From assembly GCA_034670405.1 (NCBI GenBank), contig JAXDDX010000001.1, positions 12,257,501 through 12,321,500 on the forward strand: a stretch of 64,000 bases of DNA. The letters are read 5' to 3'. This stretch comes from Hoplostethus atlanticus. Its lineage: Eukaryota; Chordata; Actinopteri; Trachichthyiformes; Trachichthyidae. Numbering within the stretch: the stretch's first letter is position 1; each line of letters begins with the position of its first letter. The position numbers were made by a program, and so were the translations under genes. Below, piece by piece: positions 1 to 13,123 of this stretch. The notes beneath the pieces were generated by a model, which saw only the letters and a list, made by a program, of their open reading frames with translations, ran no database searches and had not been told where the DNA came from.

Positions 1-1428
1 ATTGTTGCTAGCGTCTATATAGTCTCTATATTCAACAAGACACGTACTCATACATCGAGTGGAAAATACATTTTGAATCTAATCATTGAGCATTTGTTCC
101 CTCAGATAAAATACCTTCTGCCACAAATAAGGTTCGTAGCTCAGGGAAACACGCTTTAACGCAGATTGCCGTCTGCTTCCTCATCGGCTGCGGTGGCTTT
201 ATGGGCGCAGCTTCAGGCTAGATGCCGGTTCAAGGCACGCAGCTCATCAAGATGAGTGACAAGTGCAACCTGCCCAACTGAGGGGGAGGAGGGCGGGACT
301 AATAATACACTTCCTGCCTCGGGCAAAAAGTTGCATATTGATGCTTTGAAGAGTGCGAAAGTGTGGGCCGACTTTACTGAAGTAGATAAAAATACAGATG
401 CAATTTATGTAAAAAAAAAAAAAAAAAAGTGCAAGGGGGGCGATAGCAGCAATCTGATGAAACACTTCATCAGCGTGGTGTTAATTTGAAGGAGTGCGGT
501 GTTTTTGACTGAGCAATGTGTCTGCTGGATACCGGCTCATCCAGAATACAGAATACACGTATGATGCTTTTGTTTTGGCATGAGGTCCAAAACAAAAGCA
601 TCATACATGTAACAACTAGTGATCACAGGATATTAACAGGATCACTACCATACAGTCTCACCTCATGACATCAGTGTAGCACATTATCAATAAGAGTACT
701 GTTAAGTATCAGTATGGATAGGCAGTATCAATACAGTCCATGGTCTACTGCTGCATGTACCAAGTGCTAATGACCTCTATGACTGTGTTCCTCTGTTGGA
801 CGTCCGCTTCGTCGTCTACTTTTTCTCTCTCATCACGATAACTATCGCCAAAAAAAAGAGTCATTAAATACTCGAGGAGGAGGACGGAATGCATAATCGC
901 TTTGAAAAATGTTTGCGATATCTTTTGGTCTGTGGCTTCCTGTAGCTGGAAACACTATCATCACTCACTGCAGTGGGCGGGGGGGTCACAAGGCCAAGCT
1001 GTGGGAGGGTTACAATGGGACAAAGGGAAAAAAGTTTCAGAACGATAAAACTCTCTGTAATGTTTTCCCCGCCTACACCGGCCGATTTCATACACCCCCT
1101 TAACCTGTCACTGGCTCATTCAGCATCATCCCTAATCTGCCATTACGGAGGCAGGGGCCCCTCCCCCCGCTAATCGGCTGGTACAAGAACAGAGCGGCCG
1201 AGTGTTTCGACGATAATTAAGATCTGGACTGTGATTGCTGGAGCCCTGATGAGTTCCTCCACATAAACCTCATCGTGGGTCTTTGTTGGGAGAGAGATTG
1301 GGGTGGGGGGGGCAAAGGGCTAAGGACAGACAACAGGGAAGAGCTTTTATGACATGAGGGAGTATTTCTCTCTGACAGGGACGATGAGAGAGATAGACAA
1401 AGAAAGAAAGAAAGACAGAAAGACTCAC
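1..1428. other. Left edge: intron 2 of b4galnt4
   Basis: No coding exon was seen here on either strand; exon 3 of b4galnt4 must lie further left. The stretch contains an 18-base poly-A run (411-428), a long hairpin-forming inverted repeat (554-611, listed separately), and a GAAAGAAAG purine run just inside the intron 2 donor (about 1397-1420). Confidence 0.5.
554..611. repeat. Near-perfect inverted repeat, 25-bp arms, 8-base loop
   Basis: Bases 559-578 are exactly complementary to 587-606, with loop 579-586 (CATGAGGT). After one mismatch (558/607) four more pairs form (554-557 with 608-611). The arms are AT-rich with a core TGATGCTTTTGTTTTGG. It could be a small inverted-repeat element or a hairpin-forming transcript segment in the intron. 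Confidence 0.85.
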
Positions 1429-1541
1429 TGCCGCCTCGTCCTCTCTGCTGTCGCTGGTGTCTTCACTCTTGTGCTGGCCGGCTGAGGAGCGAGTGTCCCT
1501 CTTGCGGCTGGCGTCTGTGCCCTCCGTCTGTCTCTCTCCAT
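1429..1541 (-). CDS. b4galnt4: b4galnt4 exon 2: charged stem segment
   Basis: Reading the minus strand, a pyrimidine-rich tract and CAG acceptor precede 1541, and a perfect donor GTGAGT follows 1429. The 113 bases are phase 1 in and phase 0 out: a split Asp and then 37 codons rich in Glu, Asp, Ser, Arg and Lys, without hydrophobic stretches. This is what a flexible stem between the membrane anchor and the lumenal domains should look like. The acidic-serine run SEDTSDSRE matches the position and character of the equivalent human segment as recalled. The exon alone would be unconvincing; phase agreement with exon 1 and the family resemblance raise confidence. Confidence 0.75.
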
Positions 1542-2710
1542 CTGGACCGAGGAGAAAAACACACGGGTCAGAACGCTCGCCTTCCTCATCATCAGCACTT
1601 TTGGGGATTGTCATCATCATCCTCACTGTCGTTGTCATCATCCTATCATTTTCATCATCGTTAATATCACCATTGTCATCGTCGACATCGTCAATATCAG
1701 TAAGGTGTTATTCATTTTTATGCTACTGAGCCTCCCTGCAAATAATCACAACCGGATTAAAAGTTCAAGGAGGAAGAGATTCAGAAAAACATGTAATTAC
1801 AAAAATAAGATGAGACGAGAGAAGAGAAGAATAAAAACCAATCCAGAGGAGAAATGAGCAGAGGGGAGTGAAAATGGAAAAAAAAAAAGGAGAAGAGCGC
1901 GAAAGATAGAGAGACGGTTTTTCTTGCTGCCAAGTGGAGCTGTTGGGATGCTGTCATGCCGCAGATGGATTATGGGAGTTTTGCGGCTTGATGATGACAG
2001 TTGCCTTGGCTGGGAGCGAACAACCAGAATTTAAATCCACTGTGTGTGTGTGTCCATCAAAGACCATATGGTCAAAATTCCCATCCCTCTGTGCCGCCGG
2101 CAAAACACACACACACACACACACGTACACGTACACTGTCATGGACGATCAAATCAGAGCACAATTCAATACAGAACGGTTACAGTACATTCAACACTTT
2201 ATGAGTGCCTGGTTATTTAGGGCGACGAGGACTGAGGGGACAGCTATAAGGGTTTCAATATACCTCTACGAGTTCATAAAAAGAGGAATCCATATCCTAT
2301 TCACTCCGATCTCCTTTTATTTGTGCTGCACTGAACTGGATCCCATTCGGCTGCCGTGGTTCAGGAATGCGTAACATTGCCGTGGCTTGGATGGGACGCT
2401 GTAAAAGGAGCCGCCCGGGTCGTAAAAAGCAGGAGGGGGGGAACTTTGTGGGGTCCCAAATGCATTACGCTGGAAGTGGTTCATTACTGTCCGCTGAGCA
2501 GAGGGGGATGTAGAATACACACACACACACACACGCACAGGGGGGGGGCTGGGATTGTGATTAAAAGGGTGTGGGTTGGAGAATGGGTTGCTATAAAGCA
2601 TAATGAGAGTTAATGGTTTTCCAATATGTCCCCTAAACACTGAAGGGGTGGGGTGAGGGGGTGCAGGGAAGAAGGATAGGTGCACTTGTGCCTGCTTACT
2701 CATCAGTAAT

Positions 2711-2772
<62 letters not shown>

Positions 2773-4776
2773 GAAAGAAAGAAAAAACAACAAAAGGCAA
2801 AACACAAGAAGCGAAAGTTTTCCTTTTGTACAACTTGTTTTCCACCAGACGAAAATCTCAGCCTCGCCTAATCTGTGTCAAGGATTTGTTTTCCTCATTT
2901 GTCTGGGTATCGTCTGCCCTGTTTCTCTCCCTTCTCTTTGCAATTGCGCTGATTTCCAGACAACCGCGATAGAAATCCACTTTGATCTGAGACTCGTCTC
3001 GTGTTGCTGAATAAATGAAAGAGATGAGAAAAGCAGCGCTCTCAGAATACGTTCCCTTTTAGCCCGCTGAACTTTGTTCCCTCGTCTCTCCCTAGGCGAA
3101 AGGGTTACGTGTCTTCTGATCACTGTCAACTCAGGACAAAGTGCATCGGCATCAACAACAAAAAAAAAAAAACAGACCAAAACACATGAACCGAAAAAGA
3201 CCTAGCTTTCAGTGGCTCTCGGTGAGTGCCATTTCCATGTCAAACGAGGCCACTGGAGCCCGGGGAACGGCGCTGTGAAAGCCGTCAGCCAGCGTGGCCC
3301 GGCTAAGTACGGCCTCTGGGGTCTATCGAAGCGCCACCAGATCAAAAAGAAAAACACCAAAGTGGAGCTGTAGCTGGACTTCACTTCCACGCTGGACGGC
3401 CGCCTCACTTTCCTGTCATTGTCCAGACAAACATAGTGGGCTTCCAAGTTTTGATCTTAGCACGTAACTAAACCCTCTGTGAAAATGAAGCTCTAAAAGT
3501 AGATCTCAATAACAGCGCGAGTTGTGGAGTTCAAATATTGTCTGCATGTCCAGCACGCTATAGTATTTCAATCTCAAAAGAATGTATTAAACATACACGG
3601 GCAAATTGAAAGATATTAAACATGACAAATAGCGGAACAAGACGGGATTGGATATTGGAATTACTACACAATAAAATGCCCCGACTCACTCCCGATTCAT
3701 TGTTCATATCCGTCCGATCTATAAAAACCTACCAGGCAAACAGACAGTTTTACATGACACAGAGGTTTCTTCATGCAGCGTGGTTTTCTTTTACCTTGTG
3801 TTAGTGTTTTTAATGCAGACCCTGCGTATTTTTGTTCCTCTTTTTAGTGAATACTGCATGAGTCACCTGCCAGCAAAGCTCCACTTGAACCATTTGATCT
3901 AGGACTATTACGAGCAGGCGATGCACCAGGGAGCGAGGTGAGGTTCCCCTCCGCCTCTGTGTAGGCGTTCATCTTCAAATATGAACGAGGAGGCGGAATT
4001 ACAGCTTAAAACTTTATTTCTACCATTTCTTCCAAATATGATGAGTGACAGCGTCAAACACGAACGTGGAGGCGGTCAGTCGCACAAAGCTACTGCTGCT
4101 GTCTGAAAATGACCCACTGTCTGTGACGTAAGGGTCAAACCTGCTAATAACATCACTATGAACTAGGGAAACAGAGCAGGAGCACACATGCACACCACAG
4201 GCTGACGGCAATGCATGGCGTTTCATATTCCCACTGTATAGATGGTCAAACTGACAGCCAAATCCAGGGGAGCTTTCCGTAATACCCTCCATAAATAGAA
4301 AGAAGATTAACAGCATCGGAGTAAGATGGGGAGGAAAATCTCAGATGGAAACATCAACCGAATGTCAGAAAGCAGTCAACCAACAAAAAGAGTCGGTAAA
4401 CATCAGCAGAGTATTCACTTTCAAATTGTTTCTCTTCCCGGAGAATTTCGATTTCTTCCTCTCACGTTGTCTTTCAAAGTTTGAAGATAATTATTTTCGA
4501 CTGAACTCGAGAATACAAGAGTTCTTCTTCTGCAGCATCGGCAGAGCGACAGCAGAGATGACCTTACCAAGTGAAATGTAACAATCTTTAATAAACAATC
4601 TGTAATAATCTTCTGCTCCTATTTATATCATCAGGGCCATTTATATCACTGGTGCCCCTTTTGAAGAAGCAGCTTCATGTGGGTGAATGTTGGCAGAATT
4701 GAAAGAGAACATTCTCTGCTAATATGTCCCAGAAGGAGATAGGGTGAGGACTGCAAGCGCGTCTAGTGTGTGTGGC

Positions 4777-4817
<41 letters not shown>

Positions 4818-4948
4818 TGTGGACAAATGTTTGACCATCCTCTGCTAACATATCCCCATATCCCTCAACAGTCTGTCTGAGAGCTGTAGGTTAGAACTAA
4901 GAGCATCTTGAAGGGTGTGTGTGTGTGTGTGTGTGAGTGTGTGTGTGA

Positions 4949-4989
<41 letters not shown>

Positions 4990-5084
4990 CTGTGGACAAA
5001 TGTTTAAACATTCTCTGCTGACACATCTCGTAACACTACCCAAGGGAAGTAGGTTAAAAGTGTCTTTAAGGATGTATGTGTGTG

Positions 5085-5120
<36 letters not shown>

Positions 5121-8100
5121 CACTGTATACATGCATGTATGGATGGACACATGCTCATGTGTAGCTAGTCGGCAAGAAGCGCTCCTTCAGTGAGAGTTCA
5201 GTCATAAATAATGTTTCAGGGATTTCCCTGGTGGGGAGGAAGCTGAGGTTTGTGGAGCAAATCCCACGATACTGTGGGGGAGAACCATCCATCCCACCAC
5301 AACGATGGTCCTTTCATCCCACGCTGGGACTACCGTTCCTCTAAATAACCGGCGTACATCGCTTTTCACTAATTCACTCGCGTACACCGACGCACACATA
5401 CAAATGCCCACACACACTGGGACTGGAAGTGAAAACACAGACCCGCTTCACACCTGGTACGAAGCTTCCTGGGCGGTCAGACTGTAATCAGATGTGTAAA
5501 TCCAGGTGTAAATGCACCCGAGACACATTGAAAATCTTCCAATCATCCAAACGGCCTCTGGAGGTGGTCAAAGATGCATTTGGACACATTAACAATACAC
5601 TGTAAGACTGCAATGCGTCTCTAATCCACATATAGGAGATGCAGTACGTAAACGGAAATCTACTTGTGTGCATGGATCCAAACAGGAAGCACACACCAAA
5701 ACAAACAGTCAGCAGGCGTACTTAAACAGACTGTCAGCAGAGCAGAAACGCCCAAAAAAATAAACACAAAAAAAGTTTTAAAAAGTGAGCTGTCTGCAAG
5801 CTATTTCCCCCAGAGGACCGCAGAGGACGAAGCCCGAAACACTAAAGGGCACAACAGCGGGCCGTGCTTGTGGCGTGCAGGAGCCCGGAGACGAGGTCGG
5901 CCCGTGGCCCGTGGCCCGTGGCCCGCGGCCAGCTGCGGAGCGACAGCCACCGAGTCTCCGAGCCGCGACGGGGGGGCCTTTCCTCGCGCCTCCGCACCGG
6001 CTCTAATGAAGTAATTGAAGAGCCGACTGGCAGGTTAATGGGAGCCAATCGACTGTGAGCTGCCGCCACCAGCGGGCCTGTTGTCGTGGCGACCGGGCAG
6101 AATACTAAGCATTTGGGAGATTCCGCTCCGACGTTCCACCGGAGAGCCTAATCTGTTCATGTCCCCCGGTCCTAAAACAGCAGCGCTACTTACTGTGCCG
6201 ATAAGACGGAGAGGGAGAGAAAGAGAGAGAAAGAGAGAGAGAGAGAAACTTCTTTAACCTCCAGAGGACAGAGATAGTGACTGGTTTTTGGAGTGTTTTG
6301 TAGATTAGGTCTGTGACAGGGTATATTAACCACAAAAACAGAAGTCTTATCCGAGGTGGATAGGGGCATCATCTGTAGATAGCGACGGGGTTCGGGGGAA
6401 ACTTTCTCCAGCTTCCTCTACTGTTGAGAAATGAGTAATAAGTTCACCTTGCCTGGCTTGCCCTTCCAAAACTAATGATGTTCTAAACTCTGGCCTTCAC
6501 TGAACTGCTCTCACACCTCTCATATCTGCCATGTGTGTGTGTGTGTGTGTGTGTCTCTCTCTTTTTTTATCTTTGAACAAGACTGACATCAACGCCTGGG
6601 TTTCACTGCGAGGCGGTGCGCCACTACGTTAAAGTGATAGACAGAATGGTGATACAGCAGAATGCTAATCACAGAATCAAAAGACGCGAGTGCAGCAGGA
6701 GCGACGCGACCGGGAAGGAAGGGCAGTAAGAAGAGAAGGGGGGTGGGGGTGAGAAAATGGAACAGATGAGGGGAGAGATGGAGGGGAATGGAGATGGTAA
6801 ATTAAGAGGAGTTTCCAATTCACATTTAGGACAAATTCTCATAACAAATAGAAAAAAAAAAATCTACTTTCTGCTTTCATTTTGTCCTGTTTAGTTCTCA
6901 GGATTGATTCGCTACAGAATATAGCAGAGCCCCTCTGGTACACTTTACAGCAAACACAGCATGAGGAGACATAATAACGCTCACGGTGGCTATAGAACAT
7001 AGCACTGATGGCCATTATCACAATTCATTTGCCAATGATATCTCAAAGGCAATTCCTCCATGGCTTTTTATTAAAGGACACAGTCAAAACGATTGCAATA
7101 GAATGGATGGGAGAAGAGGAGCAGCAGTAGAACCCATACAGAGAAAATATTTTAGATGTACTGCAGAAACCTTTAAACATTTCTGAAGTAAATGTGAAAT
7201 GTATTCTTTTTCCCGTGTGGAAAGAAGAATGTGTGGAAATGTTGGCTGTATATTGGGAGGGAGGGGCAATATAACAAAGATGAGGATGTGGATAGAAAAC
7301 AGGAGGGACGAAGAAACAGAAACTAGAGAGCTCAGGAAAGGTGGTTTGGGGGGGATGAGGAGACCTGAGGGTGAGAGGGAGAGGGTGGTGTAGAAGTAGA
7401 GGAGCATCAGTGTCAATTATTTACAGGGCCTTTATCCTCTGGTCCCTCTCTCCTCTACTCTCCTCTACTCTCCTCACTCCATCTCAGTGACGTAAGGCTG
7501 TACTCCCTTTGAGGTTACACCAGCATCGTGGGGGAACGCTAAATACCACACACACACACACACACACACTCGGGGGAAGAGATTAAAAATGCAATACAAC
7601 GAGAAAACAAGAGGCTGCAGCTTTTAGGAACACAAGAGTGGGAGAAAGACAGTGAGATTAAGTGGGAGAGGAACAGGGAGAGAGGGCGGAGAAAGCAAGA
7701 GTGCGTGGAGGTATAGGAGATTAGGTTGGAAGGCAAGGGGGGGGGGGGGGGGGGCAAAACGACCGAGACACTTGAGTAGGACGAGAGAGAAAAGAGGTGG
7801 ATTTGACCGCAGAGCCACAGAGAGAGGAAGCTGACCACTCATTCGCTCATTCACTCCATCTTGTTATCACTCCCCCTCTCTCTCCCTCTCCACTGTATCT
7901 ACAGTACACTCCACTCCTCTTTACAAGGGTAGCGCTTGTAAAGTTTTACAAGGCGCACGGCTTCTTGCTCTGCAATCAGGCATGACTTTATAGGACATGG
8001 TGGACACAGGGCAATGGGGGATGTCAAGACTGATGGGACTATATAGCTTGTTAATGATGGGAATAGGCTTTTCGTGCCTCTTTTAGACTTAACAGCCACA

Positions 8101-10165
8101 CACACACACACACACACAGGGTGACACGGCAGCGGCAGCAGTAAGTGCAGCAGACTACGCAGGGGCTGTGCTGGCCAAATGGTGCTGGCTAATTATAGCA
8201 AATAAACTGCACTGATCTGTGCCATTAGCCAGTCAGTAATGAAGCAGAGTGGAGGGCTGCTGTGACACTGATGAATAGGCCTGGCTGCGAGTGCCGCTGT
8301 TTGCCGGCCTCTAGTTCAGCTCCCACAACACAGCCGTCTGAGGAAAGAGAGAGTGCATTAAGACAAGAGGCATAACAAGGCTTTGGAAGAGATAAAGAGA
8401 CAGAGGCAGTGGGAGAGAGAGAGTGAGGGAGGGAGGGGGAGGTGATGCTTAATGTGCTGTAATATGGGTCAGGGGCAAAAAGGTCCCACTCCCTCTTTTA
8501 CCCTCTCCTCTAAGCTGCGCTCTAACGTTTGGTGCTCCACTAATGGCTCACTAGAGCTGCCACTTAGGAAAACTCAAATAATGAAAACAAAATCGCGTGG
8601 ATGAAGACAAACAGAGAAAAGAAAGGAGAGCGCCAAGGCCGGGTGCACTCAAGATTAATAGACAGCCTAAAAGAAAACGGAATGATCTTATTGCAATGTA
8701 GGGGCACAAACACACACACTAACACACACACTAACACACACATACACACACACACACTGAGGCCCACTGAGTCTATTGTGTTAAAGTAGATCTTGTGATT
8801 AGAATCAATTAAACAGCCATTAACATCCCACAGTAGATGTGTTTGGCAATCAACAACAAGCGGGATCGTTGTGAGGTCTGGGCGCGTTCAGCGTGAAAGA
8901 GAATGAAAACGTACTCGTGTTTATAGTATCCATAGTGGAATAAATGTGCAGTTTTGCAAGACAATATGTCTGTTTGTCTCCTATTTCTGTGTATGAAGGA
9001 ATGCATGATACCACACCGTGTGATGCTCTGAGAGTGTGTGAAACTGATAGTACCATTAATTGGTTTTTTTTATCCACAGTCAAACAAGCCAGGGAGAGTC
9101 TACCAATAAACAGGTCACTTCGTTAGTCTAAAGTATGGCACTGTACATGTACTTACTAAGAAATCACCATCAATAGTTTGCTGTGTATTTCAAGTGTGAT
9201 GCTGCTGACAATAAATATCCTCCATCAATGATTTTGCTTCTTGATCTTTGTCAGTGAACGGTGTCGAGGCTGCGTGAGGTCAGTTATTCAGCTGGCTACT
9301 ACGAAGCCGCGGCACACTTTGGCCATATGGTGAAAAAGCAGCAGACATATTTCTGTCAGCCTCCCGTCTAGTTGGTGGTTGGCCGTGGGCTATGGAGCAA
9401 AAGGCGCTGACCTCCACCCAACCTGCCAGCCGACTCAACCTGCTCCCATCTAATTGGCCGTCTGTCCCTGCCCGTCTCCCCCCCTATGATTAGCGCCCGA
9501 GGCCTCTGTGAACCCCCTGACTGTCTAGCAGCCTCCGAGGCGGGCCTGCTGGGTTGCCACGGAGACGAGGGGGGGAAAAAAAAAAAACAGTTCCATCATG
9601 CTCAATAACACAGGATATCTGATGGAGGGAGAGAGACTGAGAGAGAGAGGAGAGGAAGGATATCAAGTAGATGAAAGCAGCCACGCACAGACAGGCCACA
9701 GAGTCCACAGAGACAGAGGCACAAAGACAGAAAAGTCCAAGAGGGGATCAAGCAGTGGTTGGCGTCCCATTACCCAGAGGGGGGGATTACAGGGGCTGTG
9801 GTATGGGGTTTAGGAGGGGGGGGGAGGAGGGGAGGGGGAGGGAGGGGAGGGAGGGGGCCTTTGTGAGTGAGAGAGTGTGAGGATGTGATGAATGTGAACC
9901 TTGTTGAGGAGGAGATGGAGGTAGGAGGCTCATGTTTTAACACTCCTACCAACTTGGCCTCAGTGAATGGCCCTTCTACCCAGGGAGACCCACACACACA
10001 CGCTGCAAAGTATGTGTGTGTGTGCGTGTGTGTGTGTGTGTGTCAGCTTGAATGCATCGCACAAAGGCTTATTTGTACTCACGCAGTTGCCGCACGTGCA
10101 CACACACACACACACACAGCCCTTTAACTGCTATACATAGTGTCAGGCAAACTCAAGTCATATAA

Positions 10166-10243
<78 letters not shown>

Positions 10244-10392
10244 TTCATGTGTATGTCAACATGTGCGACTGCCTTGCATACTGATATGCATATGTAAGGG
10301 AGCATGAGACAGAAAGAGAGAGAGGGAGGCACTAGGGATTTGTGCAATTTTGAGTCGAGCATGCATGTGACAACTTCACGCATGTGTCTGTA

Positions 10393-10442
<50 letters not shown>

Positions 10443-10506
10443 CAGTATGCATGTTCTTATACATTTTTCTCTAGCTGTAGGGTGTTAATCATGCCCCTGT
10501 GAGCAA

Positions 10507-10544
<38 letters not shown>

Positions 10545-13073
10545 CATCGAGCAACTGTGAGCACTGATCCCACAGTTGCCAGTGACACCCCGGAGCAGCC
10601 GCTCCAATCGCAGGAGAGGAGATAAGGAGGCTAGCCCGAGCTCGCTGTGGAACCACAACTGCCACGGCCGATGTGTCACTGGGGAAGGAATTAGAGCGAG
10701 CACGCAAGGGGGTCGCGCGCTTCCCGAGCCCCCCTCGCTTATTAGCGTGCATTTGTAAACAAAGAAGCGGAGGCAGTATGTGGCTCGGCGCTAAGCTAAC
10801 ACGCTGTCACGCTATTAGCGAGAGTCAGAGCCGAACACAGCGTCTAAATGAGGTGAGATCGCTGGAGGAGACCTCTCCGTGATAATTCATCCATCTTCTG
10901 GGCTGCTGACAGCCGAGCCGCCGCGCTGGGACAGAATGAGAGAGAGGCTGAGGGCGTCTGCACCGGGCCTGCATGCAAACAACACTCCACAAAATTAAGA
11001 GTCTGAGCCCAGCTTTAACTCTCATGCCCTTCTGCATGTGATGCTTTCCTATGGGAGCAGCAAAGAAGCAGAGAAAAAGAGGTGTCAGGAGAGGAGAAGA
11101 GAAACTGAGAGTTTAGTTATGCTTCAGTAAAAGACAGACACAAATAGTATTTCTGAAAAGACGAGGCTGACCCCCAAACAACCTCGCTCTCTTCACCACC
11201 TCCTTCTCTCACTCTCTCACAATGTACACCCTCCTCCATTTCTCTCTCTTCTTCTTCTCTAACTCCCTGTCTCTTCTCTCTCCATCACACTTCCTCTCTG
11301 TACCCTTTGCCTTCTTTTCTATTTTTCTTCGCCTCCCTCTCTGTGTCTCTGTTTCTCCACTTCTTCTCTTCATCCTTCTCTCTCCCTCTCCTTCTCCTCT
11401 TGTTTCAGTCTCTTTCTGCAGCTATCTGATGCGCTGGCAGCAATTAATGCTGGAATATGGTTTCTGAGGAGAACCCTGGTGAGGCCATTATCCTCCACCG
11501 AATATCTGATTACCATCATCCCTAGGAGTCATTACTTTCCTGATCATATCGCCTGTGTGCAGGGGGAGAGAAGAAGGGAGGAGAAGGAGGGAGGGGAGGA
11601 GCAGCATAAAGGAGAGAACAGGAAATTAGACAATAGAAAAATGGTGGTGGTCGGGGGGCAACGGAGGAATAAAAGATGAACGAAGACGGGAAGAACACAA
11701 GGAGGAGGGAAAAGAGGAATGGAGACGGGGGAGTAAGGGAGTGAGGAACCTGAGAAGAAGAAAAGGTGGTGATGTGTTACATGTAGGGGGGGGGGGGGGT
11801 GGAGGGGTAAGAAGGGAGGGAGGAGGACAGGAACAATAATAGCCTTGTCTTATCACTGTGCGGTGATAAATTCCCCTCTCGTCGGGGAGTCGGGGGCCCC
11901 GGCTGAGGCCTGGCCTCACCAAGCGCCTGATGACAAACCACCTCCACCCTGCACTGCAGGCCCGGCTATTTATGATCAGGCGGCCGTCCACGCCGACCCA
12001 GGGAGCCGGCTCGGCCGCCATCCATCCTGGGCCGGTGTCGCCACTCCGGGGACCCGGTGACAACTTCAAATGGGGCCACTCTGTCACCTCCCATCCCCTT
12101 CCTCCTCTCCCCCTTGCCCTCCCGTCTGACAGTCCCTTCAGCACATCATCCTCTGGTAACTGGACATTCCCCCTAATCGCTGATAAGTGTTATGAATGAA
12201 TCTCCACCCCTCCCGTCTGAGCGCTGAGGGCCGTCCACCAGGCGACGCGTGGATGCTGTTTGAAGAAATTCACTTCAGTTCAAATCATTTCGGAGTAATT
12301 CAATAAGACGCACTCCACAGGCTCCTCAACCAGACGGCGCTTTAATAGCGCTTGACAAAAAAAAAATTAGCAATCCACAGGAGCGTAATTACACAGTAAT
12401 CTGGTTACTGGTAAGTTAAGAGGGAACTGCATCGTCAGCTGCTCTCTGATGAACCGCCCCATTACAGCGACACTTAGCAATAACTAACCTTTTAAGGAGC
12501 AAGATTCAATATTGTTGTTATAGTAGTGTGTCTGCCTGGGGGGGGGGGCAGCATGTGACCATTTTCATCTAAGTGAACTGAAGAGCATTGAAACCTCAAG
12601 AAACAAACACATAAAAATGCTCCCCCATCAGCCAGCTCACTCCCTCACTCCCTCACCACTAAAACCCCCACAGCCCTGCTGACCCTGGATCAGTCATGAA
12701 GGACGGAGCGCTCCGACAGGCAGAAGCATAATTCATGCACGCCACTGCAGTTGTTTGCATTTTGTTTCACGTGTCTGTTTACCCTCTTATGTGTTCCCGC
12801 TCGGATGAAATGATTCATCGGTGTTCCCATTTGTATTCTCCAGCCGCAGCAGAAGACGGTCACGCTGCGAATGGGAAGGGAACGACAGAACGGATTGATT
12901 GGCAGCTCCGATGATGGAGTGGAAATGAAGAGGGCGGTAAGAGAGTGGGCCGGGGGAATTAGACACAGAAGCCCACGCTAAGACAAAAGGAGGAGACGTC
13001 CCGCTCAGCCTGGGCGACAAACACACTAAATTCTGTCTGCTTCTAATGTCACGATGTACAGATTTCCATAAGC

Positions 13074-13123
<50 letters not shown>

